64,000 nt of DNA, taken from contig JBDVBY010000006.1 of the NCBI GenBank assembly GCA_039942715.1, positions 682,001-746,000 on the forward strand, written 5' to 3'. Both the position numbers and the translations under genes were made by a program. This document shows, one piece after another, positions 58,496 to 64,000 of this stretch. The stretch comes from JABDJX01 sp039942715 (GTDB taxonomy: Bacteria > Pseudomonadota > Alphaproteobacteria > Rhodobacterales > Rhodobacteraceae). Position 1 is the first letter of the stretch; each line of letters opens with the position of its first letter. Below the pieces are notes generated by a model that ran no database searches, had not been told where the DNA came from, and saw only the letters and a program-made list of their open reading frames with translations.

Positions 58496-59413
58496 TCAGA
58501 TCTTTTTGTCGCTGGCTTCAGCATACATGATCACGACCTCATTCATTTTGGCCATCGTGATATTCAAGGCTTGAAATTTTTGGGTACTCAAATCAGCATC
58601 AAGTTTTTCGCCGGCAAGAGCAGAATCAAGCAGCGGTTTAACCGCTTCCCATTCCACTAACACTTCTCCGAGTCCCTCTGAAATAGCCGGTGTTGGGGGC
58701 TTTCTGATCCCCAACTCAGGCATGCCGAACCGCAATGCTTCAAGCGATAGCTCAAACATCTGCATCGTGCTTTGAAGCGCTTCAACGGTATCAGCAGTTC
58801 CCGTCCCCGTTGTTATCATACAGGATTCTTTTGACATTTTCTGCGTGAGCATACGTTGGCGGCCAGCTATATCGATCAGGAAAAGCTCAGCTTGAACCGT
58901 TGTGGGTGATGTCGAATATTGCTCAACCAATTCTGAAACAAGTGTTTGAGCCGAGCCAAGAACGGCAAGGTTCTCGTCTAAAAGAAACTGAAGATTATCA
59001 GTCGACGTTGCACCCGAAACAAGCGCAGTCGCCGCTTCCTTAAATGGCATCCAAATTTCACGTGTTTCGTGAATTTTTTCGATGGTCATGCGGCGTGTTT
59101 CAGCGCTTTGAATTTTTAAATCGCCATCACCAAATTCCAACGCGCTTAGAATCTTTTCAAATTCAACAATAGATTCATTTAGCAATTTCGCTGATCCATT
59201 GGGATCAATACCAGATGATAGTGCACAGGCGGCAGAAGGTATGCGTTGTGTTAACATTCTCAGCTTACCTGAGTAGGCAATCCGTTCTTTCGGACTTTCA
59301 TCACTGACGATAGCCACTGGAATTATTTTTGCGTCTTGTGCGACAGCAGCACTCACAAAAGTAATCAGGCTAATCGCACTGATTGCTAAAACACTGCGTA
59401 GGTTAATTCTCAT
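58496..59413 (-). CDS. Periplasmic protein with two PilJ-type (NarX-like) sensor domains
   Basis: 305 residues. Signal peptide MRINLRSVLAISAISLITFVSAAVAQ, then two copies of the type IV pili methyl-accepting/NarX sensor motif: YSGKLRMLTQRIPSAACAL (about 48-66) and IAGRQRMLTQKMSKESCMI (about 182-200). Each has the R-ML-TQ-P/M core and a cysteine, within four-helix bundle regions. In NarX and PilJ this motif senses ligand outside the membrane and is fused to transducer domains. Here the protein ends without any membrane or signalling part, so it is probably a free periplasmic ligand binder or partner of another receptor. It is transcribed leftward alone. Confidence 0.82.
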   Translation of the reverse strand: MRINLRSVLAISAISLITFVSAAVAQDAKIIPVAIVSDESPKERIAYSGKLRMLTQRIPSAACALSSGIDPNGSAKLLNESIVEFEKILSALEFGDGDLKIQSAETRRMTIEKIHETREIWMPFKEAATALVSGATSTDNLQFLLDENLAVLGSAQTLVSELVEQYSTSPTTVQAELFLIDIAGRQRMLTQKMSKESCMITTGTGTADTVEALQSTMQMFELSLEALRFGMPELGIRKPPTPAISEGLGEVLVEWEAVKPLLDSALAGEKLDADLSTQKFQALNITMAKMNEVVIMYAEASDKKI

Positions 59414-59567
59414 TGCGTAAAGTCCTTTTTAGAGTGGCCAGGACCTGTAACACCGATTTTTCTCGGAAAGTTGAGGCCGGCACAATTATTGGCAGACTTA
59501 CAATTGTCGGGGACTTATTAAGACACCGGTTTTACCAACGAAGCAAACCAGCTTTATCCAAGAAAAA

Positions 59568-59595
59568 TGCCCCGGAAGTTAATCTTACCGGGGCA
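59568..59595 (-). terminator. Second terminator after the PstS-OmpA gene
   Basis: TGCCCCGG and CCGGGGCA with a 12-nt loop, followed on the minus strand by TTTTTCTT (down to 59561). It backs up the terminator at 59618-59645. Confidence 0.82.
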
Positions 59596-59617
59596 CTTGT
59601 CAAACAGACTTGGAAAC

Positions 59618-59645
59618 GAAAAATGCCTGCCCTTTCGGGCAAGCA
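59618..59645 (-). terminator. First terminator after the PstS-OmpA gene
   Basis: On the minus strand TGCTTGCCC-GAAA-GGGCAGGCA, one T-G pair, tetraloop, followed by TTTTTCG. It lies 11 nt after the stop of the gene at 59656. Confidence 0.87.
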
Positions 59646-59655
59646 CTGTATTCTT

Positions 59656-61251
59656 TTAGGTCGCGGATTCAGAAATCCAAACTTCTACGCGACGGTTGAT
59701 CGAGCGACCACGCTCTGAAACGTTACAAGCGGACGGCGCAACTTCGCCAAATCCTGCAGTTGCCATTTGGATGTGATCCAGACGATCACCGGCAACCTCA
59801 CGTACTTCTTCCATAACCGAGCCAGCGCGACCCAAGGAAAGACGACGGTTCGCTTCAAAAGCACCAACGCTGTCAGTAAATCCAACAAACGTTACTTCAG
59901 TACCTGATGGCGCCGAGTCAAGAAACTCAACCAAACGCGACATATCAAGCATACCACGTTCATCGATCTTGGACGAACCTGTCCGGAAGCGGAATGTCGT
60001 CGACAGACGGTCATGTTCTGGCATCTCGGTAAGCATTTCGCGGATGACTTCGCCTTCAAAGCCAACATCATAGTTGGAAGCTTCTTCTTGCAATGCGACG
60101 GCGCGCACATCATCCAGTGACTGCTCACGGCGAACGATGCCAAGGTCGATAAAGCCTGATTTTCCAATAACACCGTCGGCCTCTTCTGAGACGACAAAAT
60201 CAAGGAAAGCTTTGCTTGGCTCGTCCAGGTTGTCCGCACGGTTATAGAGATACATACGGCGGTTCAGAGCATATTCCTCTGTCTTGGCCGAAAACGCATC
60301 TGGCGTCGTTGCGATGCCACATTCGTTGACCAAAGTGACCGGCTTTGCACCACGCTGGAAAGCGTAGCCCACATAACCGATTGCGTTGCGGTCAAGATAA
60401 ACCACGTTGGACACTTCCTGATCATCATCAGCAAGACCTTGCGGCAGGAAGTTTGGCTTCTCTTCACCTTCAAAAAGGTAGTCCATAAAGAAGTCATAGC
60501 TGGCTGTGTCTTCTTCGCGGGCAATCACGTTAATGTCGCGATCCGGTCCACCAAGCTCTTTCCAGTTCGTGATCTGACCCGAGAAAACGCCGCGAAGCTG
60601 TTCAATCGACAACTGCTCCACTTCGTTCGATGGGTGTGTCACAACAACCATGCTATCCACTGCAACGATACGCTCTTGGTTAGGGCTTACCATATTGCCA
60701 GCGCCAGCAGCGCGCAGGGCGCGTGCTTCGTCTTTTGTGATGCGACGCGAAGACATGCCGACCTTGGCATATCCATCAAGCAACGCCTTAAACGCATCAT
60801 TGTCGTCTGTGGCGCGAACAAGATACGACCCGATCTCGTCACCGAAGCCGCCATCACCGATCAAAGTGGCAAGCGTTTCACCGTCACCTGTGTTGGTCAG
60901 TTCTGCGTCAGCGTCCATTGACGATGCAAAGCCTGTCATCAGAAGTGGCATCATACCAAGGCCGATGGCGTCCGAACCAGCAATCGCTACATCAGCGCTG
61001 ACAGTTTCGAACACGGGGCAAGCGTCGCCCTCACAACGCACCCGGCTTGCGCTCACACGCAGATCACCAAGAGCGGTGCGGATGATATAGTTGTCATCCT
61101 TAAAGTCGACGAATTCGCCAACAAGATTCACGGTGCCGTCCGCTGATTTCAGCGTAACTTCATCCGCGACTGCGGCGGTCGCAAACATCGCCCCCGTCAC
61201 GATGGCAGTGGTTGCTGCCGTAGTCTTCAATTGATTTACCAGTCTATTCAC
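59656..61251 (-). CDS. PstS-like substrate-binding domain fused to OmpA-type domain
   Basis: About 531 residues. Signal peptide MNRLVNQLKTTAATTAIVTGAMFATAAVA. The central part is a phosphate-binding PstS-like fold: IAVDSMVVVTHPSNEVEQLSIEQLRGVFSGQITNWKELGG in parts, then VVYLDRNAIGYVGYAF. The C-terminal 110 residues are an OmpA/MotB peptidoglycan-binding domain: FRTGSSKIDERG, FVGFTDSVGAFEANRRLSLGRAGSVMEEV and NRRVEVWISES. It would be anchored to the cell wall while holding phosphate or a similar anion. The GTG at 61251 follows AGGAG by 8 nt. No pst operon is adjacent. Confidence 0.85.
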   Translation of the reverse strand: MNRLVNQLKTTAATTAIVTGAMFATAAVADEVTLKSADGTVNLVGEFVDFKDDNYIIRTALGDLRVSASRVRCEGDACPVFETVSADVAIAGSDAIGLGMMPLLMTGFASSMDADAELTNTGDGETLATLIGDGGFGDEIGSYLVRATDDNDAFKALLDGYAKVGMSSRRITKDEARALRAAGAGNMVSPNQERIVAVDSMVVVTHPSNEVEQLSIEQLRGVFSGQITNWKELGGPDRDINVIAREEDTASYDFFMDYLFEGEEKPNFLPQGLADDDQEVSNVVYLDRNAIGYVGYAFQRGAKPVTLVNECGIATTPDAFSAKTEEYALNRRMYLYNRADNLDEPSKAFLDFVVSEEADGVIGKSGFIDLGIVRREQSLDDVRAVALQEEASNYDVGFEGEVIREMLTEMPEHDRLSTTFRFRTGSSKIDERGMLDMSRLVEFLDSAPSGTEVTFVGFTDSVGAFEANRRLSLGRAGSVMEEVREVAGDRLDHIQMATAGFGEVAPSACNVSERGRSINRRVEVWISESAT

Positions 61252-61623
61252 AAGTCTCACTCCTAGTGCTCGAGGACCTTCAGACGCAAACCACAATCAG
61301 GCACTCACAAAACCCGATGTGGGAGAAAAGCAAATCGCCGGTCCATCCCAAAATTACTGTTGGAAACAAAGCGGGAAAATTGGCGGAAATTGTGTTCAAA
61401 ACTGGGTTTTAAGAAAATTCTTCGAAAACTGTAGGGAGCACTTCGCGCTAAGGTTGAATTTATGTAAGCAGCTGTTTTTCATCGCTATAATCAATTCTGG
61501 GAGAAATTTTATTGGTTTGAAATGAGGCCAACCTGCCACGATTTTGCGCGCGTAAGGGTCGCAAAACAATCATTCGCAACTTGGCAACAATCTTCTGAGA
61601 ACCGCTTATTATTATGACTGTGA
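61252..61623. other. Upstream region of the PstS-OmpA gene, no gene seen
   Basis: AT-rich sequence that must hold the promoter of the leftward gene. An inverted repeat TTTTGCG/CGCAAAA with an 11-nt loop lies at 61542-61566 but lacks a T-run. No coding frame has convincing composition. Confidence 0.5.
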
Positions 61624-61740
61624 CGCACACACGGCGATGGCAGTACCTTTCATATCGTCACAACCATCTATTTCAGGTGCGGGGCCAGAAACGGTGCTGC
61701 CAAGCAGCTGGCGGACGGCTATTCGCAGCTCGCCACCTAA
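61624..61740 (+). pseudogene. Possible relic of an AHSA1/SRPBCC-like gene
   Basis: A 38-codon frame without a start, opening just after an in-frame TGA, reads THGDGSTFHIVTTIYFR and ends KQLADGYSQLAT before TAA at 61738. Third positions are C/G-rich like real genes here, and the strand pattern DG.T....TIYF...AA.......GY resembles the end of SRPBCC (AHSA1) proteins. It has no N-terminal part, so it is best read as a gene remnant. The assignment to the family is tentative. Confidence 0.3.
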
Positions 61741-61746
61741 GATCAG

Positions 61747-63177
61747 TCAGGTAATTTGTGACGAATGCCAAACGTTTTTGATCGTCATATAGTTGTCCAA
61801 CCCTTCAGAGCCGCCTTCGCGCCCATATCCGCTGGATTTTACGCCACCAAATGGCGTTTCGGGCATGGATGCCTCTAAAGTGTTGATGGATAAATTGCCG
61901 ACCTCGACCTCGTCGATCATCCTGTCAATGTAATCAGCGCGATTGGTAAAGGCGTATCCTGCAAGTCCGTAAGGGACGGAATTCGCGCGCGCAATGGCGT
62001 CATCAAGCGATGTGACAGAGTTGATGACAGCGATAGGGCCGAATGGCTCTTCCTGCATGATGTTTGCATTGTCAGGAACATTGACCAAGACGGTTGGTTC
62101 AAAAAAATAGCCTGAGTGCATACAGCGCGCGCCACCTGTTGCCACTGTGGCACCTTTTGCGCGGGCATCATCCACAAGTGCAGTCAACGCGGGGACGCGA
62201 CGGTCATTGGCCAGCGGGCCCATTTCCACCTCCGCGTCCATACCATTGCCCACAACAGTCTGGGCTGCTCGCGCGGTGAACGTTTCAACGAAGCTGTCGA
62301 AAATGCCTTCGTTCACGAAAAACCGAGTGGGGGACGTGCAAACCTGTCCGGCATTGCGCATCTTGCGAATGGCACCAGAGGTGGCTGCCGCAAGGACGTC
62401 GGTATCTTCGCAGACGATAACGGGCGCGTGGCCGCCCAGTTCCATGAGAACTGACGTCATATGTTCCGAGGCCAGCGTCGTGAGGTGGCGACCAACTGGG
62501 GTTGAACCCGTAAAGGCGACAAGCCGAACAGCATCCTTTGGGATCAGGTGGCTTGAGATTTCTGCTGGATTCCCAAATACCAGATTGAGAACACCCGGCG
62601 GCAGGCCGGCATCTGCAAAAGCACGGGCGATATGAATAGCCCCTGCAGGCGTTTCCTCGGCCGCCTTCAGGATAATCGAGCAACCGGATGCAAGTGCGCC
62701 TGCAATCTTGCGTGCGGGTTGGCTCATCGGGAAATTCCACGGCGAGAACGCAGCGACCACTCCGATCGGCTGGTGATGCACCGAAAACTTATGCCCTTTG
62801 GCGGCCGGAATAACGCGCCCATAAGTGCGCATGGCTTCGCCTGCGTCCCACTCAAAGAACTCGGCTCCCCGGACCACCTCAAGACGCGCTTGCGCCAATG
62901 GTTTGCCGTGTTCCATTGTGATCGACTGTGCAATCTCTTCCTGGCGTTCACGCATAAGGGCGGCGGCACGCAGGATCGTGTCCGCCCGCAAGCGTGGCGC
63001 AGTATTGCTCCAAATACGAAACCCATCTTCAGCCGCGGCAAGTGCGTCATCAAGGTCGCTTTTCTCGGCATAGGCAAGACGACCTATTTCAGCTTCGGTC
63101 GCTGGATTAATGACCGCCATATCGCGGCGGGTCGTGCGCCATTCCCCAGCAATGAATAAATTGAGCTCAGGATACAT
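61747..63177 (-). CDS. NAD(P)-dependent aldehyde dehydrogenase (succinate-semialdehyde type)
   Basis: About 476 residues. FSPWNFPMSQPARKIAGALASGCSIILKAAEETP gives the cofactor region, FTGSTPVGRHL the nucleotide loop, LMELGGHAPVIV the catalytic glutamate and NAGQVCTSPTRFFV the nucleophilic cysteine. EEPFGPIAVI and FGGVKSSGYGREGGSEGLDNYM complete the family. The pattern fits the GabD/AldA group. The start at ATG 63177 follows GAGGAG by 9 nt. A LysR regulator lies 102 nt upstream on the same strand and may control it. Confidence 0.9.
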   Translation of the reverse strand: MYPELNLFIAGEWRTTRRDMAVINPATEAEIGRLAYAEKSDLDDALAAAEDGFRIWSNTAPRLRADTILRAAALMRERQEEIAQSITMEHGKPLAQARLEVVRGAEFFEWDAGEAMRTYGRVIPAAKGHKFSVHHQPIGVVAAFSPWNFPMSQPARKIAGALASGCSIILKAAEETPAGAIHIARAFADAGLPPGVLNLVFGNPAEISSHLIPKDAVRLVAFTGSTPVGRHLTTLASEHMTSVLMELGGHAPVIVCEDTDVLAAATSGAIRKMRNAGQVCTSPTRFFVNEGIFDSFVETFTARAAQTVVGNGMDAEVEMGPLANDRRVPALTALVDDARAKGATVATGGARCMHSGYFFEPTVLVNVPDNANIMQEEPFGPIAVINSVTSLDDAIARANSVPYGLAGYAFTNRADYIDRMIDEVEVGNLSINTLEASMPETPFGGVKSSGYGREGGSEGLDNYMTIKNVWHSSQIT

Positions 63178-63279
63178 GGGTGACCGCTCCTCGAAATGAC
63201 CTGTCCAGAACATGCAATGCTGTCACCCGTTTCAAGTGAATTGGGCGAATACTGGTATCACTTTCAAGAATACCAACTG

Positions 63280-64000
63280 CTATCTGTCTTTGGCGGCAAG
63301 GTGTAACGCATCCTTAAATGCATGGCCCGCAGGCGACAGGCTGTTGTCGTCGCGATAAGAGATGCCAATCGGGGTTTGACCAAAGGGAACAGGCCAACCC
63401 AATTGCGTTATGTACCCGTTGTCGATGTCTTGCTGGATCACCTCAGCAGGCATCAGGCTGATCCAGTCGCGCGATTGCAAAAGTGACCGATTGGCCAGAT
63501 AGGACACGGACTCAATGGCGAAAGGCGGCGTATACTGGTTTTGGCTGATGAAAAACTGATCCATCTGACGACGCAGTGTTGTTTCAAGCGGCGGCAAAAT
63601 CCAACCAAAGGGAGCAAGGTGTTCGAACGTGACCGCTGTCGCCCCAGCAAGAGGATGATCGTTGCCGACCACAGCGATTACGCGGTCATCGAATAGCTTT
63701 TCTTGTTTCAGATTATCACGGTGGCGGTGGGCTGGAAGTCGACCAACCACCAGATCAATCTCACCAGAGAGCAACGCTGGCATCATCACTTCATTTGTGC
63801 CTTCAGAGATCTTGATCGCAACCTTTGGGCGATCACGTAAAACAGTAGTGATCGCCACAGGCAGCAACTTTGTAGACGCCGCAAGCAACGTCCCAACACC
63901 AACGCGACCACTGTTGCCTTCGTTCAGATCATCCAATTCCTGTGCGGCGTTTGATACCTGCGCAAAGATCAACTTGCCATGTTTGATCAAAGTGTCCCCA
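63280..64000 (-). CDS. LysR-family transcriptional regulator, 3' part
   Basis: About 240 residues, open through the window edge, so the N-terminal HTH lies outside. The linker GDTLIKHGKLIFAQVSNAAQEL and ligand domain GRVGVGTLLAASTKLLPVAITTVLRDRPKVAIKI (in parts), SGEIDLVVGRLPAHRHRDNLKQEKLFDD and DWISLMPAEVIQQDI are typical LysR features of the CbbR/GbpR type. GbpR-like regulators respond to sugars or aromatic acids. It reads toward the aldehyde dehydrogenase, its likely target. Confidence 0.88.
   Translation of the reverse strand, partial: GDTLIKHGKLIFAQVSNAAQELDDLNEGNSGRVGVGTLLAASTKLLPVAITTVLRDRPKVAIKISEGTNEVMMPALLSGEIDLVVGRLPAHRHRDNLKQEKLFDDRVIAVVGNDHPLAGATAVTFEHLAPFGWILPPLETTLRRQMDQFFISQNQYTPPFAIESVSYLANRSLLQSRDWISLMPAEVIQQDIDNGYITQLGWPVPFGQTPIGISYRDDNSLSPAGHAFKDALHLAAKDR

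Noticed and set aside
61319..61525. 68-codon plus-strand frame upstream of the PstS-OmpA gene
   Set aside because: AT-rich, cysteine-scattered composition unlike genes of this genome; probably promoter DNA.

Overview
The window looks like chromosomal DNA of a marine Rhodobacterales bacterium of the Roseobacter group (Alphaproteobacteria). The evidence is the gene neighbourhoods (DUF4170-waaA-lpxK, DUF2585, a serC-serA operon with a structured leader, an HI0933-family flavoprotein, many ABC uptake systems), a fairly high GC core with strong C/G third-position bias, and roseobacter-style GC-rich intergenic hairpins. No rRNA, tRNA or CRISPR array was seen.

Layout. 1-17300 is core genome: the end of a molybdopterin oxidoreductase, a GT1-type glycosyltransferase, lipid A/Kdo genes (DUF4170, waaA, lpxK), a LysE exporter, a CoA-transferase, a DsbA-like protein with a DUF721 protein, mutY, an AlkB alkane hydroxylase, threonine dehydrogenase followed by a 26-residue membrane protein and an HpcH/HpaI aldolase, a TrmH methyltransferase, DUF2585, a phosphoesterase, and serA and serC.

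17299-30677 is a 13.36 kb integrated island bounded by a perfect 23-bp direct repeat that lies in the 5' leader of serC. A tyrosine recombinase ends 12 bp from the right repeat. The cargo is almost entirely DNA-processing or defence-like: two small phage-like ORFs, a DUF5681 protein and a partner, a PLD-SNF2 helicase fusion of 1127 residues, an HNH nuclease, a ParB-like protein paired with a PD-(D/E)xK-like protein, a NotI-family restriction endonuclease convergent with a C5-cytosine methyltransferase, an Arc-type repressor with twin operators, and an excisionase-like HTH protein. The insertion cuts serC off from its presumed native promoter (now beyond the right repeat), but the left end of the island carries a replacement promoter of identical geometry relative to the repeat. 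The best candidates for an undescribed system are the ParB/PD-(D/E)xK pair and the PLD-helicase/HNH pair.

30733-51800 returns to core genome: an ABC1 kinase, a BrkB-family membrane protein, a flavoprotein, then two sugar uptake operons and one sugar-acid catabolic cluster, each with its own GntR-like LacI-family regulator and its own visible operator type. The first operon (leftward) joins a CUT1 ABC transporter to a b561 cytochrome, an SMP-30 lactonase and a GlcG-like protein. The second is a CUT2 (ribose-type) transporter. The third encodes IdnO- and IdnD-like dehydrogenases, a GhrB-like reductase and a beta-hydroxyacid dehydrogenase, divided by operators that match the E. coli GntR/IdnR site.

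51927-58421 holds a dipeptide-type ABC transporter with a double ATPase, then glutaryl-CoA dehydrogenase. 58496-64000 holds a free-standing periplasmic double-PilJ-domain protein, a PstS-like/OmpA fusion, a small gene relic, an aldehyde dehydrogenase and the C-terminal part of a LysR regulator running off the window.
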